DNA of 64,000 nt, from contig QKWP01000116.1 of the NCBI GenBank assembly GCA_003550325.1, positions 289,668 to 353,667 on the forward strand. Direction: 5' to 3'. Below are positions 47,601 through 58,877 of this stretch, piece by piece. This stretch comes from Gigaspora rosea. Taxonomy: Eukaryota; Glomeromycota; Glomeromycetes; Diversisporales; Gigasporaceae. The number at the start of each line of letters is the position of its first letter. Within the stretch, counting starts at the first letter, position 1. The translations under genes were made by a program, and so were the position numbers. Below the pieces are notes generated by a model, which saw only the letters and a program-made list of their open reading frames with translations, did not search any database and was not told the DNA's origin.

Positions 47601-47750
47601 AAGGACGTGCATCTATCTAGTGTAACGATTAATTATTGCTGTATCACCCATTTCCGTGTTTGTCTAATTATTCATCATAGCTATGTTATTTAATGTATCA
47701 TCTTAGCTATGTTAATCTTACCATTAGTAGTATTAGGCATTATAATGTAT

Positions 47751-47871
47751 TGTTGGGGCTTAATTCTTGCAACCGTATATACGCGGTGGTTGCAGCGAAT
47801 ACACTGTAATTACCACGAATACGTCCGCGGATACGTTGTAACCTTTATGATCACGCTCTAAGAAATTGACA
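47751..47871 (+). other. CG-rich 121-bp segment, possible mini solo LTR
   Basis: Starts TGTTGGGG, ends TTGACA, and is flanked by TGTAT on both sides (47746-47750, 47872-47876): TG...CA with a 5-bp duplication is the signature of an LTR. It is short for an LTR and stands out for its CG dinucleotides, with an internal inverted pair CGTATATACGCGG / CCGCGGATACG. No element body nearby. Confidence 0.4.
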
Positions 47872-47876
47872 TGTAT

Positions 47877-48670
47877 ATAAGTGCTTGCCTTCTCTCTTGG
47901 TTAAAGTAAATTACGCTATCCAAATTCCTCTCTAAATAAAGATAGCATAAATTCAGATCTTTTTAATTCATAAATATTTGTTTCCATAATTTACTGCCAA
48001 ATTAATGTAACCTTCTAACGTCAACCATCGGAGTTAAACTCGGCATGACAGTACGATTACACTAGTTTGTTATCAGTGAAGATATCCCAAATAAGGGAGA
48101 AGGTTGCATTTTTGATGAAGTTAGAAGGGGTTTATGCAAGTTTATGCAAATAATGCAGTATTTAAATTAACATATTCCCAAATAAGGAAAAATAATAATG
48201 GTGCACTAATATTTGTTGACCCAACCTTGATGGTAACAAAAGTAAATCCATGGTAACAACAGCAATTGCGTACATTATTATTATTAAAAGGAATTTTCTG
48301 ACTTCCCTCCCTCCTTATTGGTATTATGCAATACCTGTGAGCCCCTAAGTGATCTGTTGGGAAATTAACATTCGTGAGAAATGTTACCATATTATTTCAA
48401 CCATTATGCAATATCCCAATTCAAACTGTGAAAGAATTAAAAGGGAAATTGATTTTGCTAATCATCTTATCAAATTAAAGATGCGTCACATTGAGAATTA
48501 ATGCACTTTATTAGCATTGTCAACAAACTGACTTGAAGTATGGAAAATATTAAGAAAATTCGATTTTTACATAAAGACGAAAAAAATATAAATAACATGG
48601 AATTTTACTCGTTATTCCTTGGCTTATTAATTTCTCATTTCATTAATTTCTCCTCTTCTCATCTTCCCTA
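47877..48670. other. Spacer before the secreted-protein gene
   Basis: No supported gene. Words CCCAAATAAGG, TGGTAACA and ATTATGCAATA recur two or three times between 48080 and 48420. An 82-codon minus-strand frame here has no domain. Confidence 0.45.
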
Positions 48671-48678
48671 TTTTATCA

Positions 48679-48690
48679 TTATAAATAAAT
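48679..48690 (+). promoter_or_regulatory. Possible TATA box of the secreted-protein gene
   Basis: TTATAAATAAAT about 60-70 bp before the ATG at 48749. Placement fits a core promoter, but the region is so AT-rich that the match is weak evidence. Confidence 0.35.
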
Positions 48691-48748
48691 CATATAGTCA
48701 TTCATTGTGCTTCGTATTATTTAATTCACCAAGAAATCGCTTATCAAG

Positions 48749-50173
48749 ATGAGATCCTTAACATTACTCCTAATCATCATTAATACAATGATATTCATCA
48801 TTAGTTCGGCTGAACCTAGTACTACAACCGAACTTACTAAACGCTCTAATTATAAAGAGAATAAAACACATGCAGAAACATTCCAACATAGTTCAAACTC
48901 TTCAAGCAGCGTTATCTCTTCAAAAGGTCCAAAAGGAAGCAAATTCGATGCAATTAAAACCTCTAATGAAAAAGGTTCACATACTAAAAGTGATCAAGCC
49001 AGCGTAGAAGCTAAGAACAAAAATGGTGAATTTTCTGCAAATAAAAGCTCCGGTGGACAAGATGGATTTAATAAAGATTCTTCAAGCGAAGTTCACGCTT
49101 CAAAAGATAAAAATGGAAGCAAAGTCGATGCAAATAAAGGCTCCACTTCCCTTGAAACAATTACTCATACTCAAAATTCTAAAAGTAACGTTCATGCTGC
49201 AGATAACCATGGAAACCATTTTGATTCAAGTAAAAACTCCAATGGATCTCATAACCAGACTCAATTCTCTCAAAACATGGTTAGCGCCTCAAAAGGTAAA
49301 GATGGAAGCAACTTTAGTGCAGGTAAAGTCAACTTTGGAGAAGAAACATATGAACAAATCTCTTCAAACCAAGTTCATGCCTGAGATAACCATGGAAATC
49401 ATTTCGATGCAAGTAAAGACTCCTATGGAAATGGCGCACATTTGCAAACCATATCAAAATTTGTTGACGCCTCAAAAGGTAAAGGTGGAAGCAAATATTC
49501 TGAAAACGATGGCTACATTGAAGTTGGTGGACATGTTCAAAATTCTTCAAGCCAAGTTCATGCCGGAGATAACCATGGAAATCAATTCGATGCAAGTAAA
49601 AACAACCTTGATTATCAAACCTATACAAACACTGATCTCTCCTCAAAAGAAAAAAGTGGAAACAAATTCAATGCAAACAGAAACACTTATGAAGGCGGAC
49701 AATTAACTAAAACCTCACAAAGCGATGTTAGCGCCAAAGATAGCCATGGAAATCATTTCGATGCAAGTAAAAACTTAAATAAACAAAATGCAAATGTACA
49801 AAAATCTTCAAGTAATGTTAACGCTTCCAAAGGCAAAGGTGGAAGCCAATTTGAAGCAAGCAAAACCTCTTCTGGATTACGTCAAATTTCTCAAGACTCA
49901 AAAAGCAGTGTTAACGCCAAACAAGGTGGAAATTCATTAGATGCAAGCAAAAGCTCCTCTAAATTTGATAAATTTACTCAAGACTCAAATAGCACCGTTA
50001 ACGCCTCAAAAGGTAAAGGTGGAAGAAATCTCACTGCAAGTAAAAACTCTTCTAAAAACGAAGAACATTCTAAAAGTTCTTCAAGCAGTAGTAACGCTAA
50101 ACAAGGTAAAAAACATGAATACATTATTAAAAGAATCATAGGAGCCAGGAGTTTGAGATCAAGATCTCAATAA
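48749..50173 (+). CDS. Secreted tandem-repeat protein, one in-frame stop
   Basis: 475 codons in one frame, broken only by a TGA at 49382-49384 (codon 212). Residues 1-20 (MRSLTLLLIIINTMIFIISS) are a signal peptide, probably cut after SSA. A dibasic KR follows at about 32-33 (TELTKR), a possible Kex2 site. The rest is about 13 copies of a ~30-residue repeat, hydrophilic and rich in Ser, Asn, Lys and Gly, without cysteine. Two repeat types alternate: VxASKGKxGSxFxASK and VHAGDNHGNHFDASK. The stop falls in a B-type repeat where neighbours read HAGDNHGNH, so Gly (GGA) to TGA is the simple explanation. The tail is basic (KRIIGARSLRSRSQ). No known domain. A secreted or wall-associated product, possibly an effector, is inference. 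If the stop is real, a 211-residue secreted product remains. Confidence 0.75.
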
Positions 50174-50969
50174 TGGTCTGTTAATAAAATAAAAGCTAGT
50201 TATTTAGAATTAATCAAAAGTAAATTACTACTGATACTTTATATTAACGTAGAAATAATAACATAATTATATGTTTAGTTCTTTAAATTTACATACCAAT
50301 TCGTTATTTGCGATTTACATAGAATTACATGCTTAGTTACAGTACTGTAAATTTATTTTTAATTTTTAATATAATTTTGAATAAATCTCTTATAATAAAA
50401 AGTAATATTGTGTGCAATCAACAAAGAAAATTTGGACTCCATGACTATTAATTTTATTGGTTCTTTGGCTTTTATATGTATAATACGACATCAAAACCAA
50501 TATATATATATATATATATTTAATGATCAATTTGTAGATTCATCAGCGACTTCTTCAATTCACTTCATGCTAATGAATATAAAGTATTAATTTAGGAAAT
50601 TGATATTTCCACACCCTTTTTTGATATTGCCACACCCCTGTAATCATGTGATGATCAACATACTGATATACCAAATGAAATCAATTGATTATCTACCTAA
50701 CAGGTAAGACCGTCCCAAATATGGACAAAAGTTGGATGATTGTCACATGCTAACCAGCTAATCAAAATCAATTAATTTTAAAAAAAAATTAAGTCTAACT
50801 TTTTTTAAAAAAATTCTATATAACGCATGTAAAAAAGATCATATATACTTCTCTAAATCGTTATTTTAAGCTTTTTTATCCTTTTTTTGCGCAATAGACG
50901 AGATTTGGTCAACGTAGTGTTGGCTAATTACTTATACCTTCTGTATATAAAATATAACGTGAAGGTCGA

Positions 50970-51242
50970 ATGATTCATATTCGTATAGTACGGCAGGAAA
51001 ACTTCAAGTTTTACAGAGATAATCTACCTGAGCTTCCGAAAGAAGTATAAAAAAATTTAAATTAATTGTGTAATGATCTACAAACTCGGGGCGCTCGGGA
51101 TGGTCCTACCACGATTATCTACCGCTAATTTGAGGTGTAGATTTTTGATCGTAATGGTAATATTTTGAAGATTTTTGCAAGTGCCGGGCACAGTACTATT
51201 GAACCATTTCCAATACTAATGCCCGACACCTCTGAACTTTAG
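50970..51242 (+). pseudogene. Passenger reading frame with four TAA/TAG stops
   Basis: From ATG at 50970 one frame gives protein-like sequence to a TAG at 51240-51242: MIHIRIVRQENFKFYRDNLP, then LCNDLQTRGARDGPTTIIYR, then IFDRNGNILKIFASAGHSTI and EPFPILMPDTSEL. It is interrupted by TAA, TAA, TAA and TAG where glutamine would fit, with no frameshift. This suggests an old captured gene in which CAA/CAG became stop codons. The family is not recognised. Lies just inside the left terminal repeat, opposite in direction to the transposase. Confidence 0.5.
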
Positions 51243-51602
51243 TAAAATCGTTATTACTAGCGATAAACAAGGAACAAAGACAGAAACACAGCAAGTAGAT
51301 AAGAATTGGAGAATTGCACCCAGGAATTAAAGGCAATATGTTTTCTAGATTTATTTCTTATAGCACAGTATATCACACATTAATACTTTATTCAATTTAA
51401 CAAGATTCTTCTCAAATGAAACATTATTTTTGAAAAAAAGCTCCGATAGACTAGTATCTAATATGCATTAGTATGTAGGATATACTAATATATACCTTTG
51501 AATAATTCTACGTACTGTACATAACATAAAATGCATGATAATCAAATTTCTGTTACACCTTGCATTGTGTAATTACATGTTCGACTGTTGTGTCCATTTT
51601 TT

Positions 51603-53475
51603 TTACACACACCACATCTTCCTTCTTCCGCTTATACTCATTTCTTCCAGCTCAAAAGCTGACGGATCTCTCTTGGTGGAAGCTTGAGCTTTCTTATTCC
51701 GTGAACCAACCAGTCGTCCCCTAGTTTGTTGAACTTCAGGATCTAACAAAGGTACGGGTGGTTCACTAATTAATTCAACAAGTTTATCCCGAGCTGCCGT
51801 TTGCTGAGGAACAACCCAAGAATCATACTTATGTGTGAGTTCATTCATTAGTTGTGATAATGGGTGCTCCAGATTTTCTGATTGATTTTGTAGTGGCAAT
51901 TGATGTCCTTCGATCCACCAATGGTGATGAATATCACTAAGATTTAGTGATTGATTCATTTCAAGGCATTTTTGGATGATATGTGCGCATGGAAGACCTA
52001 TGCATGTACTAAAGACACCACTACACGGTTCAAGGGGGCTGTCACACGTTGCAGATAAAGCTTTAAGAAATTGCTCATGCACTTTTGATAAAGCAAATGA
52101 AGAAACTTTGAAAATTAATCTACTATAAAACGAAGTATTCTGTGTATGAGGAATACGGGGTTTATCCTTTGCAATTAAGGCTTTAATTTCATTGTGTTGA
52201 TTTTCTAACAACAACAAGATTTTTTGATGCACCATATGTAGATTACCAGTCGAAACATTTAAGCACCTTTTCAATACTGCATGTGCGCCCTCCACGTGAG
52301 ATGTTGCCGTGTTGTCCAAATGAAGATGCCGATCGACCCATGCACTAATGAATTTATCTTTGAATGGTAGCCATGTGTCTTTAAGATAATTGATCGATGG
52401 ATTCTCATTATACTGTGTACGTAATTCTTCCCATTGTTTTTCAAAATCTACTTCCGTTTTTGCTTTTATTACACCTGTCCAACAACTTAAAAATATATTC
52501 CAATCTTCTTCATTATTAAAATGTTTCTTACATCTAGCTAGAACATTTTTTGATATGTGCCATACACAGAGTATATTAATCGAATCTGGAAATACATGCT
52601 TGAGTGCATCCATTAATACTAACTCCCGGTCTGTTATAATGACCTTAGGTTTTTCGATTCCATTAAATAAATGAGATATATGATTCAATGCCCACTCATA
52701 GTTTTCTTTTTTTTTCATCTTTTAGGAATATGAAGCATACAAAAAACATTGTGTTAAAACACGTTGTACCAACAACATCGAGGAGGGGCATTTTAAACCT
52801 GTTTGTTTTGTAAGTACAGTCCATCAATAGTATAGAAGAGTAGGTACGAGCTAGTTCAATAAATTTATAATAGGCAAAAAAAAGGTGCGTTACATGGCCA
52901 TCAGCATCAAGTTGATAGTTGTACTCGAATTGACCTTCTCTAAGCTCTTCTATAAGTGCTTCAATGGGGGTGCGACCTTTTAAGTTTTCTATCTGAATCT
53001 TTTTATGAACATTGTAAATATCCCTTGATGTTGCAGAAATTGTAGGGTCGTTTTGATGCAAAGAAAATAATATTTCCTGTGGACAGACACCTGCATTTGA
53101 CATTTCCCTTATTTGATCTTGTGCTTGCTCAGTTGGTCTTCTGAGAGATGGGTGAGCTGAAATACTTTCGGATGGATCATGATTGTGCTCTGAATTACCA
53201 ATAGATAAATTCCACATATTGTCTTTTCCTTTAGTGCCATACATCAAAAAAGGGCAATCAATTAATCTGGAACTTGTGTTTCTTTGGCACGTTTGTTCAT
53301 TTAAATTCAAGCGATTTCTATATGTTCCTCCTCAATCATAGCCTAAGTATACTTTATTCTTTTTTGACCTTATAATAGAAATACCATAGCCATTAGAGGC
53401 TCTGAATGTTCGTACATGGTTTATCAATAAATCTCGAGTTGAAAACTGACTGATAGGAGGAGCAGGAATAGGCAT
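51603..53475 (-). pseudogene. MULE transposase, one stop and one frameshift
   Basis: Reads from ATG at 53473-53475 to a stop at 51603. N-terminus FSTRDLLINHVRTFRASNG and, after a TGA at 53332-53334, GGTYRNRLNLNEQTC, RLIDCPF and HNH form a FAR1/WRKY-GCM1-like zinc region (C..C..H-x-H). The MULE catalytic core follows: LLMDCTYKTNRFKMPLLDVV (first Asp), VIITDRELVLMDALKHVFP (second Asp), CVWHISKNVL, and TSHVEGAHAVLK (Glu). The C-terminal SWIM finger is CSGVFSTCIGLPCAHII. The two parts are split by one extra A in the A9 run near 52700-52710; with eight As the frame is continuous. The TGA lies where the family has Arg (YDRGG), so CGA to TGA. About 620 residues if read through. All catalytic residues are present, so the copy was active recently or is misread. 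Confidence 0.85.
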
Positions 53476-53599
53476 TGAATTACGATGACCTAAAATCCAT
53501 CAAAAAAAAAATTCGGTTAATCATTTTATGATTTCAAGTCTTATCTGGTAATAAACTACATACCTTTAACTGTTCAAGCACAGATTCAACATGTCAAGC

Positions 53600-54090
53600 T
53601 TATGTGTGTTTCGGATCAAGTGTGTTGTTTGATCAACTAACACCACTAACCAACTTCTTTTTATTTAAAACGAAAAATTCTCTTGTGTGGGGTTTCAAGT
53701 TTATTTTGTACGTGTGCTTTGAATAAAGTATTTTTTTTAGTTTAGACTTTAACAAACACTATTAATCAACTTATTTTATGCAAAACGCGAAATAATTCTC
53801 TCGTTTAGGTCTCCAAATTTATTAGGTATGTGCATTTCGGATAAAGTATGTTTTTTGTTTAGACTTTATCAAAACGCAGAAAAAAATATCTCATATAGGT
53901 TTTCAAGTTTATCAGGTATGTACGTTTTGGATAAAGTATGTTTTTTGTTTAGCGAAAAAATTTCTCGTGTAGTCTCCAAGTTTATTAGGGGTGTGTTTTA
54001 GATCAAGTATATTGTATGTTTTTTCATTAGACTTTATTAAACACCACTTGCGCTAAACACAAAAAAATCTCTTACGTGGCGGATCTTCCT
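53600..54090. repeat. ~90-110-bp tandem repeat upstream of the MULE transposase
   Basis: Four to five units with TGCRTTTYGGATMAAGTATG, TTTTTTGTTTAGACTTTA, AAACGCGAAAAAATTCTCTC and TCCAAGTTTATTAGGTATGT. It sits between the transposase start and the right terminal repeat, where the promoter should be. Confidence 0.7.
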
Positions 54091-54965
54091 TTATATATGT
54101 TCATTTGCATTACATTATTACATCATAATGACGATTTACAAAATGTTATTACAAGCTAGAGATTGGATCCGTTGAGAAAATCTCTACTCGGGTCTACGCA
54201 GGTCACCTGGGTAAATTATTATATCTCAAGTAGCTATATAATAATAATTTCAATCTGGGTCTCCATATTTCAAACTATAAGCACTATATATAGATGCTAT
54301 ATTGTTAGTTATATCCTGTGTAATTGGGAACCGGAGTTAAATTACTTTAAGACCATGTGAACGATATACTAATCGCTATGCTTATGAATTTTATGAATAT
54401 ACTGGAATTTTTTAGGTAATGACTTAATCCCGGTTGTATATTATTAAGTAGTGTTTGCTTAAATACTAAGAATTCACAAGTCTCCCAAAGTATTCGGTTT
54501 ACTAAAAGCAAAGCGATGGTGTTTTTGGTAGTTAGATAGAATTAATTCTTTTTAATAATTTTTAGTATTATACTTTAAAAATTTAGTTAGCAAAATTGTT
54601 TGGTTGTGCAATTCGATTAAGGCATAGCACATGATAATGTATTTTGCGATGGCATGTTTTGAATGTGTGACAGATTACCAATCAGATTAGGCATAATTCA
54701 GAAAAGGCTTTTGTTTTGCCAAAAATCAGTTATTTCTCTTTAATAAACGTTTTCTTTAACAATTTACTATTTATCTTGCTAATATCCGATCTTACTACAA
54801 ACGTTAATGAACTTTGATACGTCAGATGTGTGATTGTCAACATGCATAACCTGTCGTTAGATATTTAATAAACATGCATGTATCATCGGTATGTTGATCA
54901 TCACATGATTACAGGGGTGTGGCAATATCAAAAAAGGGTGTAGAAATATCAATTTCCTTAATTTA

Positions 54966-56500
54966 AAGCTATATACCTATTTACATCACAGCAATTTCTT
55001 GTATACTATCAAAAAATAAAAGTGCAGATTTTCAAGTCTATTATTATTATTTAAAATTTAGTTTATAAAATATCTGATAGTGATATACAGTATATGATAT
55101 ATGATTACTATTATATAATGCTAATTAAGATTTTTAAAAAGCTGAATCTTGTAAAGAATAAATGAAACCGCGAAATTTTATTCTTTGCTAATAGTACTTT
55201 ATTGATTTATGATAGTTATATGTTTTTTTTTAACAACAAGCTATAATAATTTACAAATTAGACAATTATAAAGGTATATTATTGACATATAATTTAAAAT
55301 TTTGTTTAGATAAGACTACTTACAAAACTTTTTTGAAATTTATCTTGTTATATTTTGAATACAGTATATACAGTATACTGTATTAAAGTATATCAAAAAC
55401 AATATTTACGAATTTTGTATCTCTAAATTCTAAATAATCAAAGTTCATGATATTTCTTTTTTAAAAGGTTAGAATGAATAAATGGTGCTAAATTACAGTA
55501 CGTTTAGTTCACTGGCTATTTAAGTGAAAAGATCGGTAGATCTATTCTTGTTAAAAAAATCATCAAATCAAGAGATCTAAATTTCCTCTCAAATTTTTTG
55601 TGCACCACAAATTGAAATCATATACAATATAACATAATACTACAAACATATGACTAAAAAAAAATTATTTTTGTTACTTAATTGGTCAATCAAAATTACC
55701 TTTATTAAATTAACAATACTGATTTGTACACTAGTGTATGAAGCATGGAACATATAACAACTCAAATTTTATTTATAAAATCACTTTTGGAATTCTTGCA
55801 AAAAAGAATTTTCGTAAAATTTATCACCATATTAAGATCATTATAACCAAAGCATTGTTAAAAATTAGAATTACAGTATAATGAATAGCATTTTGTGAAC
55901 TTTTTTTATATGGTTAAAATGGAGAAAAGAATATTACCATTTTTCAATGAAATAAATAAACTATCATTGCAGCTTATATAGGCATTAACTGATTATCCCA
56001 ATTTTATTGGATTATAACCATTTTTAACCTTTATAATAACGCTTATATTTGCTTGTTTATCACATAAATAGCAAAAAAAACAGCGATAAAACCATCTCTA
56101 GTTCCATGAAAAAGTAATTTAAAATTGGTTAGATTATTTATTGTCGGATATGTTGCATTTTTTTTTATCAACCCATAATGCAATCTTGGTTACACGTGCT
56201 TCATTAATAATTGTTGAAAATGGTCCATGGTATGTGAGGTAAGTAGTGATAATGTTGATTTAAATTATGAGAGTTGGAAGAATTACTGATAATACTTGTT
56301 TATTTGAATTTACAACCCTGTTCATTATATCACTCTAAAAACTTTTATCTAAAATTTGATGATACAGTTGGACATTATCAATTATATCATCACAAAAATA
56401 CCGAATATAAGGTAAATAATTTTGTAATGGATTTTTAATACTAGAAAGTTTTCATTAGTCCATTGTTCTGGTTCATTTAATGGCAGACCTGAATTTGTGC
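54966..56500. other. AT-rich spacer, no gene
   Basis: No supported frame. ACAGTATATACAGTATACTG near 55365 is a short palindrome. Nothing else seen. Confidence 0.5.
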
Positions 56501-56540
56501 AATTTTTTATTTCTTATATATATTTATATATATATATATT

Positions 56541-56795
56541 TTTTTAAACCCCTATCACGGGGACACCAGATGGCATACTTTATTTTAATTCTATTATGAC
56601 TTATTAATTATATTACATATTATTCATCTACTACTTATTAAAATTGTGTATGCCTCCCTATGTTCTCTTGTTCAGTTTACAATGTTTTAATATTTTGAAC
56701 TCCTTCTCAATTCTATTCCTAACGATTATGGGAAGTGCAGGCTCTGGTATTAGTTTTCCGCCCCATTTAGCCTGAGTATAACAAAACCAAATCTC
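56541..56795 (-). mobile_element. 5'-truncated retroposon copy with A tail
   Basis: On the minus strand a coding-like end (KWGGKLIPEPALPIIVRN, RIEKEFKILKHCKLNKRT, stop at 56658-56660) is followed by about 100 nt, a hairpin CCCCGTGATAGGGG, and an A run (complement of 56541-56547). This is how a 5'-truncated LINE-type copy ends. The protein family is not recognised. A (TA)n tract borders the tail. Confidence 0.5.
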
Positions 56796-56799
56796 GTAT

Positions 56800-58870
56800 A
56801 ACACGTTAACATGAGATAGTTTTTATAGTTACGAAATTTTTTATCACATGTGAAACCTGAAGAACGCTGACAAAAGATGAAACTATCGATTAATTACAAT
56901 TAAAAAAGTGAGTTTTTCCTAAAGTTGAATTATAGTAAAACTTGATTTTAAACATTTCAGCTTCAGGTAATACGAAAATATTAGCGAAAAATCCCTACAG
57001 CTTTGTTTATTTCCAGATGGTATTATCTTATATTTAGGTGAATGAGCGGCCAGTTTAATTCTTAGATACATAAGTTTATTTTATATATGCAAAAATTATT
57101 AATTATTTTAGATTTGGTTTACCACTTAGGCTTATTTGAATGATATAAATAATGATTCATAAAGTCTGAAATTTTTTGAAATTTTTAAAGGACAATTCTT
57201 GGAAACCGTACCTTTTTAACAGGCAATTCAAATTATATAATAATATACAAAAAACTGGCTATTGTACAACTGAATAATGTTTTTCAAAGCATAAAAACTA
57301 ATGATTGGATACAAAAAATTGACGGAAAACCGTTTTTTGAAACCGTTATTATCAAACTACCTATACTTCTTTGGAAACTTAACTAATAATTTAATCATGA
57401 AAACTTTTTTGAAACTATAAGCATTCGATTACAATATTTTCCAGTAATTTGTTCAAGTTATTGTGCTTTTAAATTATTGTAATCATTTTATGATGTTAAA
57501 TAAATTTTTTAAATACATTATTATAATTTCTTTTTTTTTTATGAGTTGCCAAAGATTCCTTATATATTTTAATTTTCAGTAATAGTATGACATCTATTTG
57601 TATATTAAATCACTAATTTATTGATTAGGATAAAAATAAAATTTTGTTATTTTTCACTTAACTTTTTACAAACTTTAAGTGAAAGACAGTATCTCGCTAA
57701 TATTCTGTTCATTTTTGATATTTGAAGATGTTTTAAAATAATTTATAACATTTGAAAATGAAACTGATCAGGCTAATGTTGTGAAACCTTGCTCAAAGTT
57801 TGAAAATATCAACTATCAGAATTTTGATATAGATGCAGACTTATGACATCACTTAGCTACGTTCTATATAAAAAATCGGTCTATAAAATAAAGTACAATT
57901 GAGACGTAACTAGTGACGCAAATGAGCCTGCATCTATAAGCTTTGATAATATTAGAACTGAGTATAAACATTTACTAATATAATTTTAGCAAGTCACAGG
58001 CTTGTATTATGATATTCTAATATGTATGAAATTTGATGATCAAAAAGAGCAGCAATATAATTTTAGTAAGTTCACTAGAGAGTTAACTTAAAAATAATAT
58101 GTTTGATATATATTTATAATATATATATTTTTTAATGTTCTTATATTATTATTTGTTATATTATAATAATAATATAATTAATATATAATAGCTATATTAA
58201 AAACATTATACAGAAAATTTAGATTTTTGTAAAATAATAAAAAAAATAGACAATTAAAAACTAAATATATATCTATAATTATTTAATATAATTTAATATT
58301 AAAAATTACCGTTTGTTAAATATACGGGCTAAAGCTAAAATTGGTTAATTTAAAATTTTGGAGTCTCTATTTAAATTTGTTCTAATCTATTTGCAAAAAA
58401 GTCAAAAAAGTATGCTTCGAAAATTGAAAATTTTATAATATTCCCAAATTTTGTATTCAGTCTATTTTAGTTATTAACTATAAATTTTATTAAATGAATT
58501 TAATTATTAAAATTAATTTTATAATCTTTTTAAAATATTTATAACAATCGTGGTTTACTTATTATAACTTTACGGTAGCTTTACAATTAACTAGTAAATA
58601 AATTAGATTTATTTATTTTATTAGCTATGTTATATCGATTATTATTTATTACAAAATATATAATAAAACGTTATTTCGCGTTTTTACGATATAACTTATA
58701 TACTGTATATTGTATGTCACGACATTCGTAGCTTTCAATAATAGCAAATTTATTGGATATATATAATTGTTATGCATATATAATAAAACTAATGTAATAT
58801 ATATAATTACTACTTTTTGTAATTACTACATTATTTGAATTTACTGCTATATCAAATATGAATTCTAAAT
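56800..58870. other. AT-rich spacer, no gene
   Basis: No coding signal. Region 58080-58330 is nearly pure A+T. Confidence 0.5.
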
Positions 58871-58877
58871 TTAGAAT

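Larger units (their letters stand above)
50595..54957 (-). mobile_element. Complete Mutator-like element (MULE)
   Basis: Terminal inverted repeats of about 75 bp: GGAAATTGATATTTCCACAC at 50595 and its inverse ending at 54957 (one or two changes), each continuing through TTGATATTGCCACACCCCTG and AATCATGTGATGATCAACAT. Flanked by TTAATTTA on both sides (50587-50594, 54958-54965), an 8-bp duplication. Inside: a MULE transposase (minus strand, 53475-51603), a passenger reading frame near the left end and a tandem repeat upstream of the transposase. Near-identical repeats imply recent movement. Confidence 0.9.

Noticed and set aside
49382-49384. Selenocysteine reading of the internal TGA
   Set aside because: Neighbouring repeats have Gly here, no selenoprotein context, and fungi of this kind are not known to use selenocysteine.
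49329-49646. Minus-strand and shifted frames over the secreted repeat protein
   Set aside because: By-products of the repeat; the signal peptide and repeat motif fix the plus frame.
50500-50520. (TA)n tract
   Set aside because: Simple microsatellite, common in this composition.
50970-51242. Alternative genetic code (TAA/TAG read as Gln)
   Set aside because: The intact genes in the window end at standard stops; mutation of Gln codons is simpler.
54163-54360. 65-codon open frame in the right part of the MULE
   Set aside because: Non-ATG start and no protein-like composition; a chance frame.
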